Shown here in pieces: positions 35,501 to 44,023 of a stretch of DNA of 64,000 bases. The position numbers and the translations under genes are program-made. Under the pieces are notes generated by a model. The model had not been told where the DNA came from. It made no database searches and saw only the letters and a list, made by a program, of their open reading frames with translations. The DNA comes from G963556115 sp963678205. GTDB lineage: Bacteria > Planctomycetota > SZUA-567. Location: NCBI GenBank assembly GCA_963678205.1, contig OY782760.1, positions 682,001 through 746,000 on the forward strand, written 5' to 3'. Every line of letters starts with the position of its first letter. The first letter of the stretch is position 1.

Positions 35501-35729
35501 GGAAGGAGTAAGTCTGAAGGAAGCAATTATGCAGAGTGGAGTGGTTAGAATGAGGCCAATAATTCTTACTGCACTGACTACAGCTATTGGAGCGTTTCCT
35601 ATTATTTATGACCCGGTATTTTCTGGCTTGGCGTGGGCATTAATCTTTGGCCTACTTGCGTCAACACTTTTTACATTACTAGTTATACCAGTTGCGTATT
35701 ATTCAATTATGTCGTATAAGAAAAAATGA
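32520..35729 (+). CDS. RND efflux transporter, inner-membrane pump
   Basis: 1069 residues with the AcrB layout: one N-terminal helix, a large periplasmic loop ('LEQILWEIDGVEYVYSTTKDETAVVTVRF'), helices 2-6 with the proton-relay Asp-Asp in 'ILSLGLVVDDPITNVENIQRH', a second periplasmic loop, and helices 8-12 ('FFTATSMIGMIALGGIVIRNSLVLIEFI', 'MRPIILTALTTAIGAFPI'). Length is standard. It forms a proton-driven tripartite pump with the adaptor encoded just upstream. The sequence belongs to the general hydrophobic/amphiphilic efflux branch; the substrates cannot be told. No local regulator is obvious, as the LacI gene behind it faces the other way and serves another operon. Confidence 0.94.
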   Translation: MNISENKSALAKFFHFFITSPLTPMLIILSLCFGTAAIIFTPKEEEPQIVVPMADIYISALGASSEEIKTLATFPLEQILWEIDGVEYVYSTTKDETAVVTVRFFVGENREDSLLKLHNKIQMNLDRVPSIVDSWMIKPVEIDDVPIVSITLYSEKYTDYELRRAAEELQARLSGLENISRSYIAGGRKREVRVDIDPQRMEGFGVDLDDIYNALAGADVSIRADQFTRNNTAIFVGANSFLSSPEEIADLAVYADESGVVYLKDVATVIDGAASANNYTSIYFTKSNSKIGEELKGKNLNAVTIAFAKRKGSNAVIVADKIINEVNRIKREFLPDEIHLEVTRNYGKTTQVKVNSLLSSLLFAIISVVILLSLSLGRRESLVVALAVPISFSLALFVNMMLGYSINRVTLFALILSLGLVVDDPITNVENIQRHMKLKPENPIQATIEGLREVFSPVIMSTLAIIVCFAPLTFITGMMGPYMAPMALNVPVTVIFSTISALTIVPWLTLKLLKNKVLSKLSANDLVKPRESRLKKLYGAILLPFLEYSKYRKVLYLSIFLLLLASCSLALLRYVPLKLLPFDNKDEFQVMIDMPDGTTLEETQRVALEFQGYLSTFKDVKSIVNYIGVASPMDFNSMVRHYYIRNGGDKADIQVILAEKSDRDKQSHNLLLTMRDGLEKIAKKHGADIQLVEVPPGPPVLSTLVAEVYGDENTNYAELLSSADKVAKLMKSENAVTDVIVMKDQNPREAFITVDKDKAALHGIDTKSILKTISAAMKGTIPASLHINGERSPLIIRVGLSEANKATSQYLENIPIRTSQGELIPIGELLKIDYGAGSRSIYRKNMKDVVFVTAEMAGRSPAEAVLDLKGRIDSISLPPNISVKWNGEGEWKITLDVFRDMGLAYVVALLGIYIILTVNTGSFFMPLLIMLAIPLTVLGILPGFFILNLFTDTPGGYIDPIFFTATSMIGMIALGGIVIRNSLVLIEFIQDALKEGVSLKEAIMQSGVVRMRPIILTALTTAIGAFPIIYDPVFSGLAWALIFGLLASTLFTLLVIPVAYYSIMSYKKK

Positions 35730-35822
35730 CAAGTGCAGTAGAACTAAGTTGTATAGTCTTATTATAGAAATTGAAGGATCTTTAGGGTAAGATATTCGTA
35801 GATATTCAGGTATTTTATTGTG

Positions 35823-36815
35823 TTATCTGATTAATAATTGAGTATGGAGATTGACACTTTCAGGTTTGATTTTGTGTTCTGAATTTAGTTGCTCTATCAT
35901 TTTTTCTGCAGCAATTTTACCAATTTGCTCAGTAGGCTGCTTGATTGATAAGACAGGATATTTCAGTAGGTCAAGCCATTTTGAATTGTCATAGGTGAGT
36001 ACGGTCAACTTCTGTAAATCAAATAAGTCTTTTCTCATAGCGGCGCGCAAAAAATTGTAGCAGAGTTTACCAGTAGTGCAAAAAACAGTATCAAAACCGC
36101 TGTAATTATCAAGATAGTTTCCCAGCTCGGAGTATAATGAATAGTTATCCATATAGTCCAGTGAAGCAATGTTATAAGTAATTTTAGCATTACTCTGATT
36201 TACAGCTTCAAGGAATCCTTCTTTACGGAGTTTTTGGGTGTATACGTTGTCATTATATCCGATAAACAGGATATTTTTTGAGCCATTTTCTATTAAATAA
36301 TTTGTTGCTTCAAGGGATGAATTTTTGTTGTCAATTCCAATAAAGCATGAATTTATATTGTTAGAATATCTGTCGATTTGAACAATCGGAATCTCTGAAT
36401 CGATGAGTGAAGGAATTTTTGTGTCGGAGTAAATAGGTGAAAGAATAATTCCATCTACATCTTTAGCTAGTAAAGACTGCACATATTTTGCTTCTTTCTC
36501 GATTTTGTCTTCTGAGTCACAAAGATAAACAATATAGTCAGACTGATTGCAATATTTTTCAATTGATTTAACAATTTCGCCAAAAAATTCTTCTCTTATA
36601 TCAGCAATAATAACCCCAATGGCTTTTGTTCCGGCTCCACGTAGACTGCGGGCGATATAGTTTGGCTTATAACTTAGTTTTTTTACTGCAATTAAAACGT
36701 TTTCCTTTACTTCAGGAGAGACGTACCTTGTTTCATTTAGTACATGTGAGACAGTAGTAGCAGAAACTCCTGCTGCTTTGGCTACATCTTTTATTGTTGA
36801 GCGCCTTTTAGTCAT
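35823..36815 (-). CDS. LacI-family transcriptional regulator
   Basis: 330 residues. The N-terminal helix-turn-helix 'TIKDVAKAAGVSATTVSHVLNE' and hinge 'NYIARSLRGAGTKAIGVI' are followed by a periplasmic-binding-protein-like sugar domain to the end. AAGGA precedes the ATG. It diverges from a dehydrogenase/ABC sugar operon starting 225 bases away, in front of which lies a perfect LacI-type palindrome (36999-37014). It most likely represses that operon until a sugar or polyol binds. Confidence 0.93.
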   Translation of the reverse strand: MTKRRSTIKDVAKAAGVSATTVSHVLNETRYVSPEVKENVLIAVKKLSYKPNYIARSLRGAGTKAIGVIIADIREEFFGEIVKSIEKYCNQSDYIVYLCDSEDKIEKEAKYVQSLLAKDVDGIILSPIYSDTKIPSLIDSEIPIVQIDRYSNNINSCFIGIDNKNSSLEATNYLIENGSKNILFIGYNDNVYTQKLRKEGFLEAVNQSNAKITYNIASLDYMDNYSLYSELGNYLDNYSGFDTVFCTTGKLCYNFLRAAMRKDLFDLQKLTVLTYDNSKWLDLLKYPVLSIKQPTEQIGKIAAEKMIEQLNSEHKIKPESVNLHTQLLIR

Positions 36816-36950
36816 CTCTATTCCTTATAGAGTTGTTTTAATTTTTTAAATTGAAGTTTCTTTTCTTTACAATCAATATAGCAAATTACTGCATATATGC
36901 AACAGTTTATAGGTTTTATTTATAAATAAATAAAATAAAAATTTACTTAT

Positions 36951-36979
36951 TTGACAAAGAGCAAATTATAGGGTAGTCT
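36951..36979 (+). promoter_or_regulatory. Sigma-70-type promoter of the polyol operon
   Basis: A perfect -35 TTGACA (36951-36956) with a 17-base spacer to TAGTCT as -10. Transcription would start about 36986, placing the operator at 36999 just downstream, a good blocking position. The -10 is weak. Confidence 0.5.
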
Positions 36980-36998
36980 AAAATTAGAGGTCATTTTA

Positions 36999-37014
36999 AC
37001 GTTTGCGCAAACGT
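36999..37014. promoter_or_regulatory. LacI-family operator
   Basis: ACGTTTGCGCAAACGT is a perfect 16-bp palindrome with the central CG typical of LacI/GalR operators. It lies 26 bases before the dehydrogenase ATG and next to the divergent LacI gene. Confidence 0.88.
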
Positions 37015-37039
37015 GTTCGTGATAATTGGAGTAAAATTT

Positions 37040-38077
37040 ATGAAAGCACTAGTATTAGAAAAAACCAATGAACTTGCTCTTAGAGATATAGATGTCGATG
37101 AGTCATTGGGAGAGAATGATGTAGAAATCGCTGTGAAGGCGGTTGGTATTTGTGGTAGTGATGTTCATTATTACAAACATGGTAGAATTGGCGATTTTGT
37201 TGTAACTGAACCAATGATTTTGGGACATGAAGCTGCTGGAGAAATTATAAAGGTTGGAAGCAAGGTAAAGCATTTGAAGGCAGGCGATAGAGTTTGCATG
37301 GAGCCTGGAATCCCAACTGCTGAGCATAGTACAACTCTGCTTGGTATGTATAATCTAGATCCAAATGTAAAGTTCTGGGCGACTCCACCATATCATGGTT
37401 GTTTAAGAGAGAGTGTAGTTCATCCGGCTTCCTTTACCTATAAATTACCTGATAATGTTTCATATGGTGAAGGAGCTTTTGTAGAGCCATTTGCAGTTGG
37501 CGTACATGCGATGAATAAGGCTAAGTTGAATGCCGGAAGCACAGCCGTTGTGATTGGAGCTGGCACTATCGGAGTATGCACTGCAGTCGCTTTGAAGGCA
37601 GGTGGTTACAGCAAAGTGCATCTTGTTGATATTAAACAGGAAAAGATCGATTATATTAATAGTATGAACATTACTGGGATACAGGGATACTGTTGCTCAT
37701 TACCTGAGTTAATCGATATCGTAAATAAAGAGTCAGATAACTGGGGTGTAGACGCAGTATTTGAGTCATCTGGTGCAATTAAAGATTTTAAAGATGTAAT
37801 AAAATTATTATGCCCAAACGGTGTATTAGTTCTTATTGGTATGCCAGTCAGTGAAGTTAGTATTGATGTAGTTGCTTTACAGGCAAAGGAAGTTCGCATT
37901 GAGACAATCTTTAGATATGTAAATGTATATAAAAAAGCTATCAGTATGATTTCAGCAAGTGATTTTCCGTTTGATAAGCTGATAACTAAGGAATTTAATT
38001 TTGATGATAGTATTGAAGCTTTTGATTACGCAGCAAATCCCAAGCCTCATGATATCAAAGTTATGATAAATCTGTAA
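37040..38077 (+). CDS. Zinc-dependent polyol (xylitol/sorbitol-type) dehydrogenase
   Basis: 345 residues from the ATG at 37040, supported by GGAG 11 bases upstream; an in-frame GTG at 37013 overlaps the operator and is rejected. Medium-chain dehydrogenase: catalytic zinc residues C38 ('GICGSDVHYYKHG') and H63-E64 ('LGHEAAGE'), NAD motif 'VIGAGTIGV' near 168-176. The four structural-zinc cysteines of the family are absent: the segment reads 'EPGIPTAEHSTTLLGMYNLD', as I recall also for some proteobacterial xylitol dehydrogenases. It oxidises a polyol to a ketose with NAD. First gene of a LacI-controlled operon with sugar ABC genes, so it processes what the transporter brings in. Substrate inferred. 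Confidence 0.88.
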   Translation: MKALVLEKTNELALRDIDVDESLGENDVEIAVKAVGICGSDVHYYKHGRIGDFVVTEPMILGHEAAGEIIKVGSKVKHLKAGDRVCMEPGIPTAEHSTTLLGMYNLDPNVKFWATPPYHGCLRESVVHPASFTYKLPDNVSYGEGAFVEPFAVGVHAMNKAKLNAGSTAVVIGAGTIGVCTAVALKAGGYSKVHLVDIKQEKIDYINSMNITGIQGYCCSLPELIDIVNKESDNWGVDAVFESSGAIKDFKDVIKLLCPNGVLVLIGMPVSEVSIDVVALQAKEVRIETIFRYVNVYKKAISMISASDFPFDKLITKEFNFDDSIEAFDYAANPKPHDIKVMINL

Positions 38078-38159
38078 GTAGTAAATATATAAGTATAGTG
38101 TAATGTATATGCTATTTAGGTAATAGCATTATAGTTTGTGTTTAAATGGAGGAAGTTTA

Positions 38160-39098
38160 ATGAAACGATTACTAATGGTGTGTTTATTAATTACGCTCTG
38201 TGCAAGTTCTGCATTTGCAGGCCCAAAACGAGTGGCGTATATTGCGCGTGCTCAGGGTGACTCATTTGCTGCATGGCTAGCTAATGCAGTTAAAGAGGAG
38301 GCAAATAAATATCCAGACATTGAAGTGACATTGTTTGATGGACAGGCAGATGATTATACACAGAATTCTTTGATCGAAAATGCAATAACTAATGGTTTTG
38401 ACGCAATCGTAATTCAGCCAAATAACGGTGAATCTCAGAGACCATATGCTGAATCAGTGGTAAAAGAAGGCATTATTTGTCTAACAACAAATGCACGAAT
38501 TGCTGGAATTGACGGTGCATCATCGGTTGACGCTGATCCATATGAGCAGGCAGCGGTAAATGCACGAGCAGCACTTAAACAGATTCCTAAGAATGCTAAA
38601 GTTGTTGTATTGAAAGGACCTCCAGGAAACTTTCATGCAGACCAAAGAAGATTAAGTTGGCAGAAAGAATTCTTTGACAAGAGACCTGATGTTGAAATAG
38701 TTGGCGAGCAGATCGCAAACTGGAATAAAGATGAAGCGATGAGTCTTATGGAAGACTGGGTACAGTCAAACGATAAGATTGATGCTATTATTTCAATGAA
38801 TGACAACATGTGTGCAGGTGCTCTTGAAGTAATCAAGGATAACCCTAAGTACAAAGATACATTGGCTTATGGTGTAGACGGTACAGCAGAAGCTTGTTTA
38901 CTTATTAAACAAGGGCTAATGACTTCTACATGTCTTCAAAGTGCCTATGATCTTGCTGATTTAATGCTATCAACACTCGATAAACTCTTTAAGGGTGAAG
39001 AAAAAGTAATCAACGTAGATATTGGTAATCCACTAGTAACAAAAGATAATGTTGATGAATATATTGCAATGCACAAAAGAGCAGGTGCACTACAATAA
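38160..39098 (+). CDS. Sugar ABC transporter substrate-binding protein (RbsB-like)
   Basis: 312 residues from the ATG at 38160, with GGAGG 7 bases upstream. Sec signal peptide ending 'ASSAFAG' at about 20. The mature part is a Peripla_BP_4 domain: 'RVAYIARAQGDSFAAWLANAVKEEA', 'IENAITNGFDAIVIQPNNGE', 'IISMNDNMCAGALEVI' and 'YGVDGTAEACLLIKQG'. Residues such as the paired Asn-Asp in 'MNDNM' usually contact the sugar. It lies between the polyol dehydrogenase and the ABC ATPase, and followed by a strong hairpin, which fits its need for higher expression than the membrane parts. Confidence 0.93.
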   Translation: MKRLLMVCLLITLCASSAFAGPKRVAYIARAQGDSFAAWLANAVKEEANKYPDIEVTLFDGQADDYTQNSLIENAITNGFDAIVIQPNNGESQRPYAESVVKEGIICLTTNARIAGIDGASSVDADPYEQAAVNARAALKQIPKNAKVVVLKGPPGNFHADQRRLSWQKEFFDKRPDVEIVGEQIANWNKDEAMSLMEDWVQSNDKIDAIISMNDNMCAGALEVIKDNPKYKDTLAYGVDGTAEACLLIKQGLMTSTCLQSAYDLADLMLSTLDKLFKGEEKVINVDIGNPLVTKDNVDEYIAMHKRAGALQ

Positions 39099-39111
39099 GT
39101 ATGAATTAAAG

Positions 39112-39145
39112 GTTATCTGGGGTACATTATTGTACTCCGGATAAC
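39112..39145 (+). promoter_or_regulatory. Intercistronic mRNA hairpin
   Basis: A 15-bp stem (outer GTTATC/GATAAC, inner GTACA/TGTAC, with G-U pairs between) and loop TTAT, directly after the binding-protein gene and without a T tract. Such hairpins typically protect the upstream message so that more binding protein than permease is made. Confidence 0.7.
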
Positions 39146-39235
39146 TGTAATTAACAGAGTGTAAGTTTATATTTATTGGCTATAGTGATAGGTAAGTACA
39201 AAGTAAAACTCTATTACTTTGATATGAGTGTGAGA

Positions 39236-40753
39236 ATGAATAATAATATGCGGTTAACAGTAGAAGGTATAGAGAAATCCTTCCCAGGAGTTAAAGCTCT
39301 TGATAATATTAATTTCTCGGTCAAACCAGGTTCTGTGCATGTGCTATGTGGTGAGAATGGCGCAGGCAAATCGACTTTAATGAAAATCATTAATGGTATT
39401 TATAAAGCAGATAAAGGTAATATATATATTGATGGGCAACAGGTAGTGGTAAAAAATCCTCAGCATGCTCGTGAACTTGGTGTTTCAATGATATTTCAGG
39501 AGTTGAATTATATTCCGGAAATGACAATTGAAGAAAATCTGTTTCTTGGTAATCTGCCCAAGACTAAATTTGGCAGAGTTGATTGGAAAAAAATACGTGA
39601 GAAGACGTTGGAGTTACTTGAGGCTGAAAGGTTGAGTTATAAACCTACAACCAAACTTTGCGAGTTGTCTGTTTCTGATATTCAGATGCTGGAGATAACT
39701 AAGGCTGTATCTTATGAATCAAAAATAATAATTATGGATGAGCCAACATCAGCAATTACTTATAAAGAAACAGAGAGGCTTTTCACAAAGATCTCCGAAT
39801 TAAAAGCACGAGGAACCAGTATTATATATATTTCTCACAAGATGGACGAGATATTTAGGATTGCTGATGAAATAACAGTATTAAGAGATGGTACTGTTAT
39901 TGAGACTCATGATAAAGATGATATTGACATTAATACTGTAATTAAACTTATGGTTGGTCGAGAACTTAGTGATGAGTTTCCTAAAGAAGAGATTGACATA
40001 GGAGAAAAGGTACTCGAAGTAAAAAATCTTACTCGTAATGGATTTTTCCATAATGTCAATTTTAATGCTAAACGTGGTGAGATTATTGGTTTTTCTGGTT
40101 TGATGGGAGCAGGTAGAACAGAGGTAATGCGTTGTCTGTTTGGGTTGGATGAAACAGATAATGGTACAATACTGATTAACAATAAGCCAATAAAGATACC
40201 GAATGTCCGTACTGCAATTAAAGCTGGCTTGGCAATGTTGTCTGAGGACAGGCGTAGATATGGGATTATCCCCGTACGCAGTGTAAAAGAAAATGCAACT
40301 TTGGCAAGTTTACCCAAATTTTTCTATAGCGGCAGACTTCATAGGAATAAAGAGAACGCGACAACTGCCAGAATGTTCAAAGATATGAACGTAAAGACAC
40401 CTACCTTTGAGACAACTATTCAAGCTTTGAGTGGAGGAAATCAACAGAAGGTTTTGTTGGCTAAATGGATGATATGTGATCCTGATATTTTGATTTTGGA
40501 TGAGCCAACAAGAGGTATTGATGTTGGAGCGAAGTATGAAATATATAAATTGATGATGTCACTAGTAAAAGAGGGTAAGACCTTGATTATGATTTCGTCT
40601 GAGCTTCCTGAATTAATAGGTATGTGTGATAGGATGTATGTAATGGCAAAAGGTGAAATAACAGGTGAATTACAAAGAGAAGAATTTAGTCAAGAGGCAA
40701 TTATGAAGTTTGCTACAGGTTTTGAAAAACAGGAGGCGATAAGCTGTGAATAA
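39236..40753 (+). CDS. Sugar ABC transporter ATP-binding protein (RbsA-like)
   Basis: About 505 residues with two ABC domains. Domain 1: Walker A GENGAGKST, signature region 'LSVSDIQMLEITKA', Walker B 'IIIMDEPTSA', switch 'ISHKMDEI'. Domain 2: 'GLMGAGRTE', 'LSGGNQQKVLLAKWM', 'LILDEPTRGIDVGAK'. This is the active RbsA/MglA type, in contrast with the degraded copy at 7304-8602. The start is uncertain: in-frame ATGs at 39224, 39236 and 39248 all lack a strong ribosome site; I use 39236. An in-frame TTG at 39176 would add an atypical leader. It overlaps the permease start by 8 bases. Confidence 0.93.
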   Translation: MNNNMRLTVEGIEKSFPGVKALDNINFSVKPGSVHVLCGENGAGKSTLMKIINGIYKADKGNIYIDGQQVVVKNPQHARELGVSMIFQELNYIPEMTIEENLFLGNLPKTKFGRVDWKKIREKTLELLEAERLSYKPTTKLCELSVSDIQMLEITKAVSYESKIIIMDEPTSAITYKETERLFTKISELKARGTSIIYISHKMDEIFRIADEITVLRDGTVIETHDKDDIDINTVIKLMVGRELSDEFPKEEIDIGEKVLEVKNLTRNGFFHNVNFNAKRGEIIGFSGLMGAGRTEVMRCLFGLDETDNGTILINNKPIKIPNVRTAIKAGLAMLSEDRRRYGIIPVRSVKENATLASLPKFFYSGRLHRNKENATTARMFKDMNVKTPTFETTIQALSGGNQQKVLLAKWMICDPDILILDEPTRGIDVGAKYEIYKLMMSLVKEGKTLIMISSELPELIGMCDRMYVMAKGEITGELQREEFSQEAIMKFATGFEKQEAISCE

Positions 40754-41735
40754 TTCAGGGGCATTTTCTAGTATGTGGTCAACAATAACGAAGAAATACA
40801 GTATATTTTTTGTATTGTTGATATTAATAATATTGTGTAGTTTGTTTAATCATAATTTTCTATCTACACGAAATTTAACCAATGTATCTAGACAAATTTC
40901 GGTAACAACAATTCTAGCATTTGGCGAAACAATTTTAATTATATGTGGTATGCTTGACCTTTCATCAGGATCTGTACTAGCACTGGCCGGGGTGTTTTCT
41001 GTATCAGCGTATAAAATTACAGGATCAATGACGGTTGCCATACTTGTTGCAATTGCTGTTGCTGTTTTTTGTAATATTATTAGTGGTTTATTAATTACAA
41101 GATTAAAAGCACCACCATTTATTGCAACACTCTCAATGCTTGCCATGGCTAGAGGTGCAGCATTGTTTTATACAAATGGTCAGAATATTTACCAGATTGG
41201 TGGATATAAAACAGTTGGTCAAGGTTCTATAGGGTTTTTACCAATTCCAATTATATTTTTAATAACAATATTGATTGTTACCTGGTATATTTTAAAACAT
41301 ACATGTTTTGGTAGATCTTTATATGCTATTGGAGGTAATGAAGAGGCGGCAAATGCATCAGGTATTAATGTTAATTCTAATAAAATGTTGGCATTTATCA
41401 TAAATGGTGTGTTTGTAGGTGTTGCAGGTGTATTGTTTATGTCTAGAGTAAATGCAGGGCTTCCAAATGGTGCTATTGGCTTTGAGTTCCAGGCATTGAC
41501 TTCATCTATTATCGGTGGTACCAGCTTCTCTGGTGGTATTGGTACAGCAGGTGGAACACTCGCGGGTGCATTTATTGTTGGTTTCCTTAATAATATTATG
41601 AATCTTGCAAGTATAAACTCATATATACAGCAGATAATACGCGGTGCAATCATTGCTCTTGCTGTAGTATATGATATTTGGTCAAAAAATAGACGTACAA
41701 GAAGCGTTATAGGTGCAATTAAGTCAGAAAAATAA
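40746..41735 (+). CDS. Sugar ABC transporter permease (RbsC-like)
   Basis: 329 residues from a GTG start at 40746; GGAGG lies 10 bases upstream and the gene overlaps the ATPase end by 8 bases. Eight to ten membrane helices. The family marks are intact: 'CGMLDLSSGSVLALAG' near the N-terminal third and 'SSIIGGTSFSGGIGTAGGTLAGAFIVGFLNN' near the C-terminus. It completes the polyol/sugar uptake operon with the binding protein and ATPase and is followed by a terminator. Confidence 0.93.
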   Translation: MNNSGAFSSMWSTITKKYSIFFVLLILIILCSLFNHNFLSTRNLTNVSRQISVTTILAFGETILIICGMLDLSSGSVLALAGVFSVSAYKITGSMTVAILVAIAVAVFCNIISGLLITRLKAPPFIATLSMLAMARGAALFYTNGQNIYQIGGYKTVGQGSIGFLPIPIIFLITILIVTWYILKHTCFGRSLYAIGGNEEAANASGINVNSNKMLAFIINGVFVGVAGVLFMSRVNAGLPNGAIGFEFQALTSSIIGGTSFSGGIGTAGGTLAGAFIVGFLNNIMNLASINSYIQQIIRGAIIALAVVYDIWSKNRRTRSVIGAIKSEK

Positions 41736-41756
41736 TTCATACATACAAAAAAAATC

Positions 41757-41822
41757 AACCTCATAATAAAAACAATACCACTCTTATTTTTAAGAGTGGT
41801 ATTGTTTTTATTATGAGGTTGG
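41757..41822. terminator. Bidirectional terminator, 31-bp perfect hairpin
   Basis: Two 31-base arms (41757-41787 and 41792-41822) are perfectly complementary around a TTTT loop. The inner 13 bp (AATACCACTCTTA) followed by GTTTTTATT act as a normal terminator, and the reverse strand has the same form. It lies behind the sugar permease; the convergent hydrolase ends 400 bases away. Confidence 0.85.
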
Positions 41823-42222
41823 TAAGTTTAATAGACCAACTGTGTGAAGCATAAATCACCGCCATATTATCGAATTATTAACTGTCATACTCTTTAGTAT
41901 TTTTCAAAGTTTGATGATATGCATTTCAGGTCAAAAGAATACTAATGTTGGTATAGCGGGGGTTAATAAGATTATAGTAAAAAATATATTATCAAGCAGG
42001 AACGTTCAGAAATAATGCTTTATAAGCTTAGTATGAGAGAATATAAAGGTCTTTAAAAGGTGCAGATGACCTAAAATTCCATTTTATGGGTAATAATGGG
42101 TTAAAAGTAGTAGTATCTTAAATAAAGATAATGTAGGGTGCTCTCAGACGTGGAAATATAGCCCTCAAGCAAACCACCAGTTTGGTAGTTGGTTCTGATT
42201 ATGCTCTAATTTGGGTATTATA
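41823..42222. other. Non-coding stretch between convergent genes
   Basis: 400 bases with many stops in all frames. A weak imperfect inverted repeat lies near 42170-42195. No gene remnant could be named. Confidence 0.4.
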
Positions 42223-43017
42223 TTAAATAGATAGAAATTCATCTACATGATGAATAAAATCTTGAGGCATGTCAACGTGTATGGCGTGTGCAGCGTCTTT
42301 AACGATTATTGTCTTGGAGTTTGGTATATCTTCAAGGATGGTTTTTATGTATTCAGTTGGAAACAATAAATCTTCGTTACCGCATAGAATGAGCGTCTGC
42401 GCTTTAATTTTATGCAGCTCTGCAGTAACATCAAAATTTTCGACAGCTTCGAGCTGATTTTTGAACGCTTTAGGGGACTGTTGATAAGGATAACGCGCCG
42501 CATATGTAAGCTTTGCTTCAAGGCTTTTCTGATTGTTAAATATCTTATGGTGGAAGAGCCATCGGAATGATTCTCGATACCACTCACGCATATCGCCCAC
42601 CTCACACAAATTTTCCGCCCATTTATTAAATAATTTGTTATTTTTTTTGGTATTTCTGCTGGCAGAAGCTTCTAAAACCAACTTATTTACACAATCAGGA
42701 TATTTTATCGCAAGCTCAAGAGCAATAAATCCTCCCATCGAATTTCCAATCACATCAGCCTTATTAATATTCAAAAAATTTAAGAGAGTTATAACATCAT
42801 TAGCCATTAAAGATATACTAGTGGGCACCTCCTGTGGAGCAGTTCTTCCACACCCTCTATTATCAATAACTATAACGAGATGTTTTTTACATAAAGAATT
42901 TAAGCAGCCAAGCCAACTCTGAGAATCTGTAGCAAGCCCTGAAAGCAAGACTAAGGGAGTACCGGAACCATGTATTTCATAATATAGCTCAATTCCATTG
43001 GTATTTAATACTGTCAT
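42223..43017 (-). CDS. Alpha/beta hydrolase
   Basis: 264 residues with the alpha/beta-hydrolase fold. Oxyanion region 'LVLLSGLATDSQSW', strand-4 'IVIDNRGCGRT', nucleophile Ser93 in 'GNSMGG', Asp in 'LILCGNEDLLFP' and the catalytic His in 'DAAHAIHVDMPQDF'. The overall pattern is like 3-oxoadipate enol-lactonases and small carboxylic-ester hydrolases, but the family is broad and there are no pathway genes around, so no substrate is proposed. No signal peptide, so cytoplasmic. It is monocistronic. Confidence 0.88.
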   Translation of the reverse strand: MTVLNTNGIELYYEIHGSGTPLVLLSGLATDSQSWLGCLNSLCKKHLVIVIDNRGCGRTAPQEVPTSISLMANDVITLLNFLNINKADVIGNSMGGFIALELAIKYPDCVNKLVLEASASRNTKKNNKLFNKWAENLCEVGDMREWYRESFRWLFHHKIFNNQKSLEAKLTYAARYPYQQSPKAFKNQLEAVENFDVTAELHKIKAQTLILCGNEDLLFPTEYIKTILEDIPNSKTIIVKDAAHAIHVDMPQDFIHHVDEFLSI

Positions 43018-43530
43018 TTATAATTCCTAATAGTCAAAGTAAAGAGTTTATATTATGCAAAATTTAGTTTGCTAATTACAGTAGTTATTTAAATATTAAA
43101 ATAAAACAAATTTTTAATACACAGTATGTTTGAAAATAAATTTATAATCTATGAAGCAAAATATGATAATATATAGTAAGGAAATTACAGTTTTACATGA
43201 GTATGAGTAATATATAATGGATAAATATTTAGATGCAATTGAATAAAAGTGTTGAGAATTAAAGGAATAATGGCTTGTTTTAAAGAGTTATATAATAAAA
43301 ATAAATAAAGTCTTAAATTTAAGCTTGTATTTGATAGGTTAAATAGTATTATACTTAACACATGAGTTGAGCTTTACTGCTAAGCCGATTGACTATAGAT
43401 CCTGGGAAGTGATTCTTTTTTAATTGTTTGGCAGATATTATTTTGATGATAAATATGTTGTGGTTTTGATATATTTGTATTGAATATATATAATAAGTTT
43501 TGTTTACTCAGAAAAAAAATAATTAAGTGG
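43018..43530. other. Non-coding region upstream of the rRNA promoters
   Basis: About 500 AT-rich bases between the hydrolase start and the first rRNA promoter. No open frame with a ribosome site and no recognisable structure was seen. Confidence 0.4.
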
Positions 43531-43558
43531 TTGACAATGAGTTTGGTTTCAGTAGTAT
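43531..43558 (+). promoter_or_regulatory. rRNA promoter P1
   Basis: TTGACA, 16-base spacer, TAGTAT. It lies about 640 bases before the 16S gene. Confidence 0.6.
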
Positions 43559-43773
43559 TGTTAAACCGCTTGAGGGGAGCATGAGAATAAGCTCTTAATT
43601 AGGTGGTAAAAAAACTAGGATCGTATTTATGACGATGAGTGTTTTCGGCACTAAAGTTTTGGAAGAAAAAATTATTTAACCTCTTGTTATTGTTTTTAAA
43701 ATGTGTTAAGATTTAATAAGAGTTTGCGGGTTAGTCCTGTAAAGAAGATTAAATAAAAAAATAAAAATAATGC

Positions 43774-43801
43774 TTGACAGTTGAGATTAGAAACATATAC
43801 T
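43774..43801 (+). promoter_or_regulatory. rRNA promoter P2
   Basis: TTGACA, 16-base spacer, TATACT, close to consensus. The leader behind it contains a hairpin (CACTGCGCT at 43824 with AGCGCA..AGTG at 43848-43859) and a T8 run near 43894. Confidence 0.75.
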
Positions 43802-44003
43802 TGTTAAAGCAAATTAGGGATAGCACTGCGCTGAGAGCAGTAAGGTGAGCGCAGAAGTGAGCGGCCTTTTTCGAGGGAATTCGAGATTGGCGGTTTTTTT
43901 TCTCTCTAAATTTAAAAAAAAGTTAATGTTTAGTGTAGGTTTTGTTCGATTACTGTTATACATTAAATATAGCGAAAATATTTAAGTCCTGCTTAGTTTC
44001 AGG

Positions 44004-44017
44004 CAATTGATCTTTGA
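44004..44017 (+). promoter_or_regulatory. boxA-like element before 16S
   Basis: CAATTGATCTTTGA, repeated exactly before the 23S gene (46120-46133). It resembles boxA (TGCTCTTTAACA-like) used for rRNA antitermination. Confidence 0.65.
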
Positions 44018-44023
44018 AATATT

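Noticed and set aside
41219..41764. 181-codon minus-strand frame opposite the sugar permease (and 136 codons at 39907-40317 opposite the ATPase)
   Set aside because: Antisense shadows of strongly conserved genes, without ribosome sites or family features.
42165..42200. Imperfect inverted repeat as a terminator of the alpha/beta hydrolase gene
   Set aside because: Short arms with mismatches and no T tract on the minus strand.
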